DNA of 64,000 nt from Tamarix chinensis (Eukaryota > Streptophyta > Magnoliopsida > Caryophyllales > Tamaricaceae), in NCBI GenBank assembly GCA_030549775.1, contig CM060173.1:38264610-38328609 (forward strand), written 5' to 3'. A program made the translations under genes and the position numbers. The notes beneath the pieces were generated by a model, which did no database searches, was not told the DNA's origin, and saw only the letters and a program-made list of their open reading frames with translations. Positions 33,180-45,900 of this stretch are shown here, piece after piece. Numbering within the stretch: position 1 is the stretch's first letter; every line of letters starts with the position of its first letter.

Positions 33180-35780
33180 ATAATGGTGATAAGTTCTTTG
33201 TACAGTTTCCATTTTTTGAAAGTGAGGCCAACAATGGATTGGTTTAGGCACTTATTCAAATTTAAGCTATTTTCCATTCCATGGATTATACTCTATTCAA
33301 ACCAAAGGTAATAAAAATTTCATTAAGGAATCTTGGTATTTTGTCAAGTGGTGGAGAACCTAATAATTTTTTTATCTTGGGATATTTCGAGGGGAATTGA
33401 CCCGAGTGGGGTCATCTTAACCCTAGCGTTAGAGAGTGTCCACCTTTTTCTCTAAATTTAGAAGCATGTGTGGAAAAATTTGACAAGTTTGTAAATACGG
33501 GGCACATAGTAAATAATAATTAAGTCATGAATGATCTTATCATGCTTAAAAAGATAATATTAGCTTATGATGTTGGAATTATCTTACTTTACTTTCAACA
33601 TTTCCATGTTTTCATTGATTTAATTACTTATAAAAATAATTTTAATTTTTCCTTTAGAGTGTAACACATGGAAGGCTTGACAACATCTGACCCCGTTTAG
33701 CCTATTTAAGGGCACAAAAAAGCACATTGTTTATTTTCTAAGTGGAGCATCTATTACCAAGGGACTAAGCAGAAGGTGAATCTTTTTTTTACTTATCATA
33801 TGCTAAAGAAATTGAAAATGTTAAGAATTCCAGTCTTAAAAAATTCAAGAAGAAAGCGTAGTTACATAAGGTTGGAAATACTTGGTACTTTGTTGGTGGC
33901 TACTATTATTGGCATATTCTGTCGAGTCCCCTAGCGTTCTTTGCAAATAATTATTTATTTTTTTCATATTGTTCTTATCTTACATAATTACTATTTATTC
34001 ATAATTCATCTACCCTTTCTAAGAAGGAGCCTAGCCTAAGGAAATTTGTAAAATATTGGGGGCTTAAAAAAGGAGGCTTGCTTAAGGCTATTTCTAAAGT
34101 GTCGGTGGCTAAGAAGATTCCAAATCTTTATCCGGCCAACCTAAGCCTTTATCCATTATACTTACTATTGGCCCCAAGGAAAATCCTCCTAAGCCTCAAC
34201 TAAATCTTAATGAAGGAAAAGATAAGGATATGATGGATTCTTCCTTGAAGGAACCCCTACCCTAGCTTCCTTCTTTGTCATATCTTGTAGACCCTTTTTT
34301 CCTTGCCCTAGACATAAAGGCTATCATTATTACAAATGAAATATATAGTGATCATAATGAGGCAACACAAAAAGCAAATATTCTATTAGGAACTAGTATA
34401 ATTCATTCTTTGCTAACAAAGGCTAGAACTAGTGCTGGAAGTTCTAAGAAAATTCTTTCTTAACCAATGGGTACTTGCAACTCCATACTTATGGCTAGTC
34501 TATTATAAGGCCCTCATGGTGGAGTATGATAATTAGAAAATTTCCCTTAGAAGAAAGTATTTTATGAGGGTGGATCTAAAGTATCAATTGAAGATAATGA
34601 ATCCCTCTCAACCATGCTAAATAATTACACCTACTTTGACTACTATATGGATGGAATTGCTACCCTCAAGTTGATCGAGGCTCTGACACTAATCTAAGAT
34701 AAGGAGCAAGCCAATGGCCTCATAATTATAACTTTACTAAGAGTTGATTTAAAACCTAACATATCTAGTATTACTTAATTCTTAAGTTTTTATGTGTAAG
34801 ATGTCTTTATTGTGAAAACTTTAGTGACTTTTTATGTAATATATATGCAGTAATTTGCCAAGGAAAAGAAGATTTATTATTGGTTTTCCAAATTATTTAG
34901 CATTTCCAATAGGTAAGGAGTAAATTTTAAGAACTTCAGGAAGCCCAATTAACTCTGAAAGCCAACAAGGAATCCCTTAAGGATACATTATTTGAGCTCG
35001 ACACTAAAAAGAGACAATTGAAGCCTAACTAAATAGATGTAGATTTTCTACAAGCTCATATTGCTAGTTTAAATTATTGCCTAAAAAGAGAAAGTTAACC
35101 ATGTATAGCTAAAATAAAATTGTTTAGAATTAATATTATCTTTTTGGAAGATGATATTCCCAAGGAAAAGAGGTTGACCGATCAATTAATTTCCTTAGGG
35201 AAAGAGTGGCTTAAAGATAAGAAGGTCCAAAACTACACTAATGTTATTAAATATCTCTACAAATAGACCAAAATCCGTACTATACCCAATACAAGGCTAT
35301 GTACACAAAACTAGGAAAACCATGGAGGAAAAGAGGACTAAGTTCGATTAGTTACACAAGAAATTGTTGATAAGGAGATGATTAATAATAGATAAATTGA
35401 GAATCATTAGGAAAAACTATCTTAGGTAAAGAAAGAAATTGAGGCATAAAAGAAGATATGAACAAGTTCATAGAGAAATCCATTATCAATGCCAAACTCA
35501 AGCATACCAATGAAGATATAGATAACTATCTAGCAAGATGAAAGTTTGCACATTATGAAAAATAGCTTCAATCTCACTGGTACATTTATAATGCCTCAGG
35601 TGTGTACATTTAGTTAAAAACCTTGACAAATCCTAACCAAATTGCAAAAATTTGACAAAAAATTGTACTATGGTGAGGATTTGGTAGGAATTCCCATTCT
35701 TCAAGATTCCATAGTGATTGAGGCCCAAAAAAAGGAGGAAGATGAGTCTTAAGACACCTTTTTTCTGATACACTTTTTTT
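33180..35780 (+). pseudogene. Relic of a gag-like plant transposon protein with coiled coil
   Basis: No long ORF survives, but motifs are readable. Around 34920-35095 the plus strand gives FQELQEAQLTLKANKESLKD, LFELDTKKRQL and VDFLQAHIASLNYCLKRES, matching the coiled-coil end of the large plant family annotated as 'putative gypsy type transposon' proteins. Then come KIKLFRINIIFLEDDIPKEK and WLKDKKV. A minus-strand relative at 52150-52620 keeps KIELLRVNIIYVEEDV. Upstream parts (33180-34800) are only vaguely family-like (ESEANNGLV, ECPPFSLNLEACV). The protein is usually the gag-side ORF of Ty3/gypsy elements; that role is from family knowledge. Confidence 0.5.
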
Positions 35781-36082
35781 ATGGTAACATGTTCATAAGT
35801 TTGATATGTTAGATGACTTTATTGTAGTTTTTCATCCTAATTTATATATAATCATGTTTATCTTTCCACTAATGGTAAGGCCAAAATTTTACTATAATAA
35901 GAAGAACAAAATGTAGAAATATTGTTGTAATAAGAAGACTAGAACACGCTTTAAATCTATATTATACTTTAGTGGTGGCAAATTAAACTAGGGTTTGATA
36001 CCAACACCATTAATGTAGGAGCATCTCCATCTCATTATTCCATTATTGACGATTAAGATAAATCATGCTTGGAGATGGTACC
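35781..36082. other. A/T-rich spacer, nothing recognised
   Basis: About 300 bp after the coiled-coil relic. It includes TTTGATACCAACACCATTAA near 35994, which could be a decayed LTR-junction or primer-binding stretch, but no pairing partner was found. Confidence 0.4.
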
Positions 36083-36693
36083 CATAACACCCCCCCCCCC
36101 ATTTTTAGAACCAAAAATTTTCATTTTGAAGACAATGCAAAAGTGTAACAAAAGTAGTACTGGGGGACATTACCACCATATCAACAATGAGAGACGTGTT
36201 ATCATCACCTTACCCATTCTTGACATAAGGCAAAATAAAATCAAGAACGAAGAATGCATGCTCAAATATTGATACAACAATAATTATAAAAATAATTAGA
36301 ATAATAATATAAAGATAAGAGAGTATATAAGATCCAAATGTAGGAGCCAAAGCTAAGAGTTTAAATAACTAGGAAAAACAAAAAGCATCCCAATGTAGTG
36401 AGCAAAAATATCTAAACAGTTAGCCTAACTCTTAATTAAAAAGGAAGGTAATTCTCAAACCCCAAGCAATGGCTAGCTACTAGTCCATGACAGATCCTCC
36501 ACATACTCTAGCTGAGAATCATATCTCTGTAAATCGTCCTCTACTCAACAAACCAGAGGTTGGATCATAGTAGTGACCATAAAAATATAGTATTAGTATA
36601 GTGAGGTACTAGTAAAACAAACTACCTAAAACATGGTAAGGGCCCATGTCGCACATTGAGGTCATACAATAACATAGAATACAACATAATTAG
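36083..36693 (-). mobile_element. Giant-LTR remnant copy D, 3' part
   Basis: Starts with a decayed terminus (CATAACACCCC, expanded to a run of eleven C at 36090-36100), then AGAACCAAAAATTTT, GGGGGACATTACCACCATATC, the counterpart of GGGAATGTTACCGCCAC in copies A and C. Near 36550 ACCAGAGGTTGGATCATAG parallels the conserved hairpin block, without the hairpin. Heavily decayed, no code. Interrupted at 36694 by a Copia-like LTR. Confidence 0.6.
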
Positions 36694-37174
36694 TGATGGA
36701 AACCTATTAGGGTTTCACGAAGGATCGAACGATTAATCGAGTGCGATGTTCGATTTTGCCTGTACAGCCTAAGGAAAACATTCCAAAGGAAGACCCAAAG
36801 ATTCAGAAGCACAATGGATTCAATGGCAACTGAAATTAGAAGGTGAATGATCAAGATTTATCAAGGTGAGAACGAGACAGAATCAGAGAAGACAAGCGAA
36901 TGAGAGAATCGCCAAGAGAGAGAAGAAGTCGTGAGAGAGATCGAGAAAATCAACCGATATTATTTCTGTCAAAAGTTATGCGTATTACATGTATTCTGCC
37001 TATTTATATGTACACAGAAGACCGTATATGTCGACTCATACATACGGAACAAATAAAAGCCTGAATAGAATGGGCGTTACAGACTTTGGGCCAAAATGAA
37101 GTCGACCAGCCCAATTTCAACCCAACATCAAAATGTCCCAAATACAATTAAGCTTAAGGCTTAATTTCGCATCA
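36694..37174 (-). mobile_element. Copia-like solo LTR, 481 bp
   Basis: On the minus strand it runs from TGATGCGAAATTAAGCC to GGTTTCCATCA (TG...CA ends with 5-bp inverted TGATG/CATCA). A TATA box CATATAAATAG (37000-37010) is followed by a CT-rich leader (CTCTCTCACGACTTCTTC). No primer-binding site follows its end and no internal region is attached, so it is a solo LTR or a fragment. The 5 bp flanks (ATTAG, GCTAT) are not a duplication, so the exact ends are uncertain. Copia assignment is by size and architecture only. Confidence 0.6.
37000..37010 (-). promoter_or_regulatory. TATA box of the Copia-like LTR
   Basis: Minus strand CATATAAATAG, about 165 nt from the LTR start, followed by a pyrimidine-rich transcribed-type leader. 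Confidence 0.6.
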
Positions 37175-37546
37175 GCTATAACAACATTAGCTAATCATGG
37201 TTACTAAGGATTGATTAATCCGCAATCCATCTAGTCCAAATTAAGGACCGGGTGGCGGATTATACAACCGTCCTAATTTCCATTAGCCCATTCCGACCGG
37301 CGAATGCATCATATGGGATTACAAATTATTAACAAAATTTACATAATCTGCACACACCAATACATATTCTGCACTTCTCAGCAACTGTATCCAAAGTCCA
37401 CGGAATCCATATGCTGCATTATTCTCCTATTAATTCATCAAATAAGACAAACAATTATAAGTAATTAATTCATAGCAATTTTCAAAATTACTTAAATATA
37501 AATTCATAAAATTCACATCAATTAGAAAGATAGTATATAAGAGCAT

Positions 37547-37600
<54 letters not shown>

Positions 37601-37740
37601 TCACATGGACTTCGGATACATATTTCCATACATGCGCGAGTAAAAATAATGAGTTATATAAAATTAGAACACATAATGATAATATTCTGTGATAGGAATA
37701 GCATAGGATATCCTCTCCCAACACCACATTAGGCTAGTGC
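37175..37740 (-). mobile_element. Giant-LTR remnant copy D, continuation
   Basis: Resumes after the Copia-like LTR. GACCGGGTGGCGGATTA and TCCGACCGGCGAATG near 37246-37305 look like decayed versions of the GCCGGTGGATCGG short-array core, at about the right distance (~680 bp) from the LTR end. Then A/T-rich sequence with a 50 bp (AT)n run to the start of the Athila-like code. Confidence 0.45.
37549..37598. repeat. (AT)25 microsatellite
   Basis: Fifty bases of uninterrupted AT dinucleotide. The 69-codon minus-strand ORF here is only this repeat translated as alternating Tyr-Ile. Confidence 0.97.
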
Positions 37741-37789
37741 CAAGGGTTTTTTCTCAGGGATCTTCCCCATCAACCTTGTTCTATTTGAG

Positions 37790-38295
37790 ATAAGTATTGT
37801 GGTAGGGGCCTTTGTGACCTTGGTAGTAATATCAATCTTATGTTGATGTCCATTTTTAGGAATTTAGGTATTGAGAAATCAAGGCCTACTACTATCACCC
37901 TAAAGCTAGTTTATCGATCATATGTCCACCGTAATGGAAAAATTAAAGATGTGTTAGTAAAGATAGACGTGTTCATCTTCCCCACAGACTTCATAGTCCT
38001 CAACCATAAATCCAACAAGGAGGTCCCTGTCATTTTAGGTAGGCCTTTCTTAGCCATTGGTAAGACTCTGATAAATGTAAAGAAGGGAGAACTAACAATT
38101 AAGGTCAATAAGGAGAAGATAACTTTCAACGTTTTCAATTCATTAAAAGTAACAATAGAGGATCTTGATGAGTACTCGCGAGTTGACATTATTGATTTAA
38201 CTATCTACAGAGAGTTTGATGCAGGTACACTTCATGAGGAATCCATGTTGTTTGATGTAAACCATTTAACTAGTGTATTTGCATGGACTACATAG
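37790..38295 (+). pseudogene. Athila-like Ty3/gypsy aspartic protease, mostly open
   Basis: In one frame: CDLGSNINLMLMSIFRNLG, in which DLG is the protease active-site triplet form seen in Athila elements, then KIKDVLVKIDVFIFPTDFIV, VPVILGRPFLAIGKTLI and VKKGELTIKV. All match the Athila retropepsin and its linker to RT. The frame stays open for about 500 bp (the first internal ATG is at 37840), which is rare in this window, and ends at TAG at 38293. Gag upstream is gone, replaced by LTR copy D. The domain alone cannot support retrotransposition; expression is unlikely but the fold may be complete. Confidence 0.85.
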
Positions 38296-38329
38296 AACTC
38301 AATAAAGAGACCCAAAAATATCATTTCCT

Positions 38330-39300
38330 CCTCCCTTATTGATCAATTACTTGACAAATTGGTCGGAAGAGCTTTTTATTATTTTTTAGATAGATACTCG
38401 GGTTATAACCAACTGGCTATTGCACCTAAAGATCAACATAAAACCACATTCATATGCCTCTATGGCATATTTACCTTTCAATGAATGCCTTTTGGCCTAT
38501 GTAATTCACCCTTAACTTTTTAGCAATTAATGATGGCTATATTCACAACCTAGAGAGAGTGTGGATAAGGTGTGAAGAGACCAACTTAGTTCTTAATTGG
38601 GAGAAATTTCATTATATGGTTCAAGAATGTGTTGTTTTGAGTCATGGGGTCTCACCTAAGGCACAAAAAGTTGGCAAGGCAAAGGTGGAGGTCATAAAAA
38701 AATTGCCTCCTCCAACCACTATTAGGGGTATGAGAAGTTTTTAGGAAATGTTAGATTCTACTAGAGATATATCAAATATTTCTCCAAAATTGCTAAATCC
38801 CTTTGTCAGATATTGGAATAGGACATAAAACTTGAGTTTGATGAGTTTTATATGGAAGCCTTTAAAAGAATAAAGTTAGCAGTCATTGAAGCCCTTATTA
38901 TAGTAGGACCTGACTGAACTCTACACTTTGAACTGATGTGTGATGCAAGCGAGTGCGCAATAGGTGCATTCCTAGGGTAACAAAAGACCAAGTTCATCAA
39001 CAACATCTGTTATGCTAGTAAAACACTCAATAAGACTAAACAGAATTACAACGTTATAAAAAAGGAATTATTAACAATGGTATTAACATTTGATAAGTTA
39101 TGATCTTATCTCCTAGGAACTAAAGTGATTATATTTACTAACCATGCTTTAATTCATTTTTTACATGTTAAAACAGATGCCAAACCTCAATTGCTGAGGT
39201 TGATCTTACTTTTGTAGTAATTTAATGTTGAAATCATGGATCATCAAGGGATGGATAATCAAATTACAAACCATCGCTTTAGACTAGAAGGATACAATGA
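38330..39300 (+). pseudogene. Athila-like RT (internally deleted) and RNase H relic
   Basis: Starts with IDQLLDKLVGRAFYYFLDRY, joins directly to SGYNQLAIAPKDQHKTTF, GIFTFQ and MPFGLCNSPL. The N-terminal palm of RT is missing, and so is the catalytic YxDD box: the code passes from MMAIF into a region reading RCEETNLVLNWEKFHYMVQE. It continues with AKVEVIKKLPPPTTIRGMRS (open, 38559-38744) and RNase H pieces ELMCDASECAIGAFLG, NICYASKTLNKT, ELLTMVLTFDKL and GTKVIIFTNHALIHFL. These are Athila-lineage wording. Inactive by deletion and stops. Confidence 0.85.
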
Positions 39301-39429
39301 AGATTAGAAACAAGTATAGATTAAGGAAAACATCCCTAATGAACAACTATTGATAGTAAGGAAGGGTCAACCACCTAGGTATGCAGATATTGCTAACTAC
39401 CTAGCATATAAAATGCAACCCCATGATAA

Positions 39430-40640
39430 ATCTTGACAACTATTGAAGAAATTCTTCCATGACCTCAAATACTACTATTGGGATGAGTCATTCCTGTTTT
39501 CCCAATGTGTTAATAGGCAAATGAGAAGATTTGTAAGTGAATATGAGGCTAAGGAAATGTTGGCCACCTATCACCACGAATCCTACGGAGGCCATTTTAG
39601 AGGTATAAGAACAACAGAAAAGTTCCTCTATTGTGGATTCTGCTAGCCTACCATATTCAAGGATACTAGGGAAGAGGTCCAAAACTTTGAGCAATCTTAA
39701 TAAACTAGGAACATTTCACAAAAGAATGAAATGCCTCAAATGGGTAATTTAGAAGTGGAACTGTTTAATGTCCGGAGCATTGATTTCATAGGCCCATTTA
39801 CGTCCTCCTTTGGCAATGATTACATTTTGGTAGCATTGGATTACGTATCAAAATGGATAGAGGCCATGCACTGCCAACTATCGATGCCAAAGTGGTGATC
39901 CACTTCCTCCAAAAAAATGTTATCACACAATTCAAGAGTCCTAAGGCAATCATTAGTGATGGTGGCACACATTTTGAATAAGTTGTTTCAACAGCCTATG
40001 CAAAAATATGGGATTCATGACAGAGTAGCCACCACCTATCACCCACATTCAAATGCTCAAGCTAAAATTTCTAATAAGGAAATTAAGAGAATTTTAGAGA
40101 AAGTAGCCAACTCTAGTAGAAAAGACTAGTAAGCCAGATTAAATGATGTGATGTGGACGTATAGAAAAGCATTCAAAACTCCCTTGGGAATGTCAACCTA
40201 CAAAAAAATATTTGGAAAATCTTTTCACCTACCTAATGAACTAGACCACAAATCCTATTAGCACTTAAAACTATTAAATCCTATATAGTAGCCATATGAG
40301 AAGCATGAAAGTTATAGATGAATGAGCTTTATGAGTTAAGAGATGACTCATACAATATTGCGTAGTTGTACAAGGAAAGGACCATAAAATTTCATGAGCA
40401 TATCTAAAGCCAAAGGAGATGTACCCTAGGTAGTTGGTGTTGCTCTACAACTCATGGTTAAAGCTATTCCCTAGAAAGTTGAAATCAAGATGGTCTAAAC
40501 CCTATGAAATTATCAAGGTGTGTCCCTATGGATATGTAGATCTCAAGGATGAAAAGAATGAAGGAACCTTCATGGTCAATGGCCACCGAGTAAAATAGTA
40601 TTGAGCTAAAAATCTCAACAGGAAAGTTTAAACACTTTCC
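39430..40640 (+). pseudogene. Athila-like integrase relic
   Basis: An open 67-codon start, DLKYYYWDESFLFSQC followed by MLATYHHESYGGHFRGIRT, is the zinc-binding N-terminal domain of the integrase. Then [76 protein letters not shown] and HLPNELDHKSY follow in order. First catalytic Asp (IDFIGPF) is kept; the SDxG(S/T)HF block reads SDGGTHF in a different frame. Near 40500 SRWSKPYEIIKVCPYGYVDL and VNGHRVK mark the C-terminal module. Frameshifts and stops break it in at least five places. Confidence 0.85.
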
Positions 40641-40949
40641 CTATGAACCTTAAAGGGTTTCCTCGGGTTGTTAGGCAAAGGAAATTAAACCAAGTGCTAA
40701 TTGGAGGCAAGCTAAAATTTTACCTTTTTTATTTTAAATCATGTTCTTTATGATTCCTATAGAAAATTTTTCGATTTCTCAAAAATGACCTACTATTAAT
40801 ATCTGTACCTTATCAATGCTTTAATTTCTAAGAAACCAAGTAGGTGAAAGGTTGGCAGAAGATGTGTTCCACGTGTCGTGAGATAAAGGATACTAACTCT
40901 CCCTATCCTACAAGAATATTCATTTGTATCTAGTATCAAGTTGCCACTC

Positions 40950-42560
40950 TGAGTGCAAGTATGCCAGTCACACCCTATCTTTGGTATATCTCACCTTTTG
41001 GATGCTATTTTTTATATTACCGCCCCCTTATTTTCTTTTCAAGCCATAATTTGTATCTTCCATCTTCACCACCTCACTCCATTCCTCTCCTCTCCCAATG
41101 TCAAAAAAGGTTCTACAAAGCCTTTTAATATAGGTAGAACACCTTCTTGACGATTACCTAGCAGAACCTATCACGCAACCCACTTCACCTACTTTACCAA
41201 AGCACGATGACACCACCTCAAGATAAAACATCCCACTGTGCATATATCTACCTATTTGTTCCTTGATGTCTGCCTCTAACCCAACTATGCCAAGACAAAC
41301 TACCTGATCTACAGCCAAAGACACTAAAAAACCCTTCAAAGACAAAGAAAACCTACCTCTTCAAAAATACAACCACTACCATCAACCTCATTTGATGAAT
41401 TTTATTCCATAGGGGACAATGAGGTAACACACTCCTCTACTCCTCTAACTAGGTGCCTGAAGTGCACATCCACATCTCACACCATTTTCTGGTCTGGCAG
41501 CACCTAGGAGCTCTTCAAAACTCTAGCCAACGAAGGCTTTTACTTCAAAAGAGGTTTTGCCCTCTCTGACGTATCCCAATATTTTTTTGTCCAATTGATA
41601 CCACCATTATTCCACCTTCTATCAAAACCCTTGATTTTTTTCCTATTGTTGTCCTAGAACTTTTTAGCAATCCTAACACCAAAAGAAAAACTACGACACA
41701 TTTTTTTTAAGGAAAGTTAGTATCTTACTTACCCACCACTATGAAAAAGCTTTTTGGCCTACCCTCCTTCGACATGAATAAGTACTCTCAACTAATTAAC
41801 AACCCTACAAATGAGGTCACAGCAGACATCCTCACCACACTCACTAAACTTGGAACAAAAAGGCGCATCACCACAAACGGTCTCACCATTGCAATCACCC
41901 ACAACTCCTATCCCAAGCTAAGGTTTAGTATAATTTCTTAAGAGTAGCTTGTTGCCTACCACTAATGACCTCTCTATCTCCTTTAATCTCATGGTCTTAA
42001 TCTACTGTATACTCACCAAACAAACCATTAATGTTTGAAGAATCATTCAGGGAAAGCTAGAGTTGCTAGTAACAAAACCACAAGGTCTTATCTTTTATCC
42101 AGCCTTAGTTGTTGGTCTCTATTCTAGGGCAGAAGTTCCCCTTGTGCCTAATGAAGAAAAAGTCACTAGCCCCCATTCCATCAACCAAATATTTATCAAT
42201 CACTTCGTTGACACTCTAATAACAACCTATAAGGTCAAAACACCACCACCACATCTAAAACAACACCAAGGAGGATTGGAGTCATGGATGAAAGTGATGA
42301 AGGAAGACATGAGCATCATGTTGAGAGGACAAGAAGAGATAATCAACATATTAAAAAAAAATTGAAAGAACTAGAATATGTTGGCTTATTTGATTCAAAA
42401 ACTTGGGAGGTTAAACTTGAGATGATAGTATTGATTTCTCCTTTAGTAGAGGAACGAGATGGATGGACAAATGAGCAGGTGGAGGAGAAGCGTTTGGGTA
42501 AGTTTTCATGAGTACAACAATGTGAAAGGGTAACATCTATCCCCACTATTAAAAAAAGGA
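40950..42560 (+). pseudogene. 3' ORF relic, 'putative plant transposon protein' domain
   Basis: After the integrase, the plus strand contains a second protein. Readable pieces are KLFGLPSFDMNKYSQLI, VTADILTTLTKLGTKRRI, YPKLRFSIIS, LIYCILTKQTINV, RIIQGKLELLVTK, then GLIFYPALVVGLYSRAEVPL in the 100-codon ORF from 42063, and a charged end SWMKVMKEDMSIMLRGQEEI. This matches the plant family often called 'putative plant transposon protein' (with ...ILTGKSINVGRII... and ...GLYFPSLITxLCxRAGV...). It often sits next to Athila-type pol genes; whether it is the env-like third ORF is inference. Several stops and frameshifts. Confidence 0.6.
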
Positions 42561-42909
42561 ATAATCAATACCTAGGTTGACATTCAAGCACAAGATGTGG
42601 AACCAGACATATGTGAGAAAGAAGGATCTACAGAACACCTGACCATCACTGTTATCTCCCCTAACCCCAACTTTAGCAATTAAGCCATCCCTATTTAAGT
42701 TAGTATAATCCTTGTCATGAACGAAGTACAGCAGGTTGTACATGGCTATATTTTTAATTTATATTTATTTTTGATCCCAGCTTCCTAGCCCTTCTATCTT
42801 TTAGTTCCCATCCCTCTAATCCTAAAAGTGGGGCACTATCACCTTTGGTCCCTTAGAGGACATATCTTAGTTGAAATATTTTAATTATTATGTCATAGTG
42901 TTACCTTTG
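42561..42909. other. Athila 3' non-coding remnant, nothing recognised
   Basis: About 350 bp between the 3' ORF relic and the LINE poly(A). Contains GTGGGGCACTATCACC near 42829 but no clear polypurine tract or LTR start. Confidence 0.4.
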
Positions 42910-42910
42910 T

Positions 42911-42919
42911 TTTTTTTTC
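42911..42919 (-). other. LINE poly(A) tail
   Basis: Nine T on the plus strand directly before CGATAAGTAG, i.e. CTTATCG-A(9) at the 3' end of the LINE. Confidence 0.8.
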
Positions 42920-42955
42920 GATAAGTAGAAATTGTATTACTAATCGAAAAGGAGT

Positions 42956-45900
42956 TTACAATCTTGCATTATATGCAATGACATCTAACAATCCTAGCCA
43001 TTGCCCAAACTCAACAGAAAGAGGAGGGGTAACAAAAATACTAGAAACTTGCACAAGGATACATTTCAAAAGAGCTCCTAGCTGTCTAGATTTGTTCTGA
43101 AAAATTCTAAGATTTCTTTCATGCCAAATAACAGCTATATAAGCAGTAAACAGAGCTCCCAAAAGATACTTCTTCTTATGTGTCTTCCTTGTTCTAGTAA
43201 GCAAAGACTTAATCTCTTGCTCCCAGCCTATAATAGGGTCACTTCTGCCAGCCAATCTTCTAATAGTCTTCCAAATAAGTGTAACAACAGGGCAAAATAA
43301 GAAGAGATGATCTCTAGTTTCCTCCTGCTGTTTACAAAAAAATACATAGGGTATCCAAAGTCATGCCCATCTCCTTAAGTCGTGCTTTAGTCAAAAGTCT
43401 ATTTCTGCATGCAAGCCAAACCAGGAAACGTACTCTGGGAATAGAGCCTGGCCTCCAGATTAAATCAGCCCAAACACATTTAGCATGTCGTGTTTTGAGT
43501 GCCTTATATGCTGAGTGAATGGTGTACTCCCTCTACTGTGCTACACAGTCTAGTATAAACTCCTTCTCTATAGTTCTGCTCTGAAGAATTTTGAGAAAGA
43601 TCCATGAATTGTAAGATGAAGGTGAATAATCCCAGACAGTCCCTTGCTTAATGTAAACTGTATGAACCCACTTAACCCACAATGTATCTTTTTTTGCAGC
43701 TATATTCCACAACAGCTTTCCCAAAGCACAAAAATTCCATAGCTGTAAGTTTAAAAAACCAAGTCCTCCTTCCTATTTTAGAGAGCAAAGAGATTCCCAA
43801 GCCACCAGAGAATGTTTCCTGATATTCAATTTTCCTGACCAAAGAAAAGTTCTACAAAGATTGATAAAACAGTGCAAAACTTTCTTTGGCAGGAGAATAA
43901 TTTGACTAAAGTAGAGTTGTATGCTGTATAACACTGATTTAATGAGTTGAACTCTCCCAGCATAAGAAAGAAATAAAGTACTCCAATGCCTTAGCCTAGC
44001 AGTCATCTTGTCTAACAAAGGTTGCAACTAGGCAGCAGAGAGTCTTGCAGAAGATAAAGGTAAGCCCAAGTAATTAATTGGAAAAGTGCCTGTTGGATAA
44101 CCAAGAAGATGGAGAATACTGAGCTGATTTTCTATTGTAACTCCTCCAAAGAAAACTGAACACTTGGCAGGATTCACCATAAGTCCTGAGACTGCAGCAA
44201 AATGTTGCAAAACCTCCTGTAAGCATAGAACACTTTGCAGAGATCCTCTACTGAACAAAAGAAGATCATCTGCAAAGTTCAAATTAATGAGCTGAAGACG
44301 TTTACATCTTGGGTGAGCTTGAAACCTTGGGTCAAGCCATAGCTTCTTCAGTGAGGTAGTGAAATAATCCATAACCAGGACAAAAAGATAGGGAGAGAGA
44401 GGATCACCCTGTCTCAAACCTCTTTTCCCATAGAAAGGAGGAGCCAAAACACCATTAAAGGATACAGAATATGAAACTTAAGTAACACATGCCATGATCA
44501 ACTTAATAAAGTGATGAGGAAAGCCATAAAGATTTAGAATTTTCTGCAGAAAATCCCAATTCACCATGTCAAAAGCCTTTTTGAGATCAACTTTTATCAT
44601 GCATCTTGGTGAAATGCCCTTGTGAGAGTACCTCCTTACTAATTCATGGGCTAACAATACATTTTCACCTATGGTTCTGCCATTAATGAAAGCATTTTCT
44701 GAAGGATTAATAAGCTGAGGCATAAGGGGCTGTAATCTCTGAACCATGACCTTAGCAATAATTTTGTAAAGCACATTACAACAAGCTATAGGTCTAAACT
44801 CATTAACCCTATTTGCAGCAGAATGCTTAGGGATGAGAGTGAGAGATGTAATATTCAATCTTCTAGGAAGAAACCCAGTAGAGAAGAAGTCTCTTACAGC
44901 CCAGATAATTTCTTTAGAAACAATAGGCCAAGAAACTTTATAGAAACCAGCAGAGAAACCATCAATGCCTGGGACTTTTATATCCCCCATGGAGAACACA
45001 TCATTTCTTACCTCAAGTTCAGAAATAGGTGCAGAAAGACCAGCAAATAAATGAGGAGCTAACTTACAGGAGTCTGCTAAAATAATATCACCCTCCATAG
45101 CAACCTCAGTGCCCAACACCTCCTGATAGTATGAATTGAATGCTTCATGAATGTATTTTGCACCTCTAATCTCATTATCATTAGAATCAATCAGCATAGC
45201 TAATGTCTTCTTTTGCTGTCTTTCTTTCACCTTGGCATAAAAACACTTATGGTTTGAATCACCACAAGAAAGTCAATTATTAGTAGCCTTCTGCTTATAA
45301 AAAAGCTCTTCACAATGCATTAAATGGAAGTATTTCTTCTCTTTCTCCTACAATAAAATTCGATTACCCTGCTGTCCAGGTTGAGCTAAATACTATGCCT
45401 ATAAAGCTGCCACTTCCTCTCTAGCAACTTTGACTCTGTGTGAAATGGAGCCATAATTATCCCTATTGAATAATTTCATATCCTGTTTGAGTAAGCTCAA
45501 TCTTTTAGAAATTTTCAGCAGCAAATTTCCTCCCATCTTGATCCTCCAGACATTTTGAACCATAGGCAAGAAATCTTCAGATTCTGTCCAGAATTGAAAA
45601 AATTTAAAAGGTTTTGGCCCAATCAAACAATCCATATTTTGATGGGTAAGAACAGGACTATGATCAGAAATAAGGGGACTTAGGAACTCTGCCATAGAAT
45701 GAGGATAGGTAGAAAGCCAGGGTAAGTTAACCATGGCCCTATCCAATTTACACAAAACCTCTTCGTCTCCCTGTCTATGGTTGGACCATGTATAATGACA
45801 ACCCTGACTTTGTAGATCACACAGCTGGAGTTCATCACAACAAGTTCTGAAATCTTACACATCTGAGTCAATAAGAGATCTACCATGAAGCTTCTCAGAA

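Noticed and set aside
36694..37174. Terminal inverted repeat (MITE-like) element
   Set aside because: The inverted TGATG/CATCA ends are only 5 bp, flanks show no TA or 9 bp duplication, and the TATA plus CT-rich leader layout fits an LTR better.
37518..37727. 69-codon ORF on the minus strand
   Set aside because: Its core is (AT)25 read as alternating Tyr-Ile.
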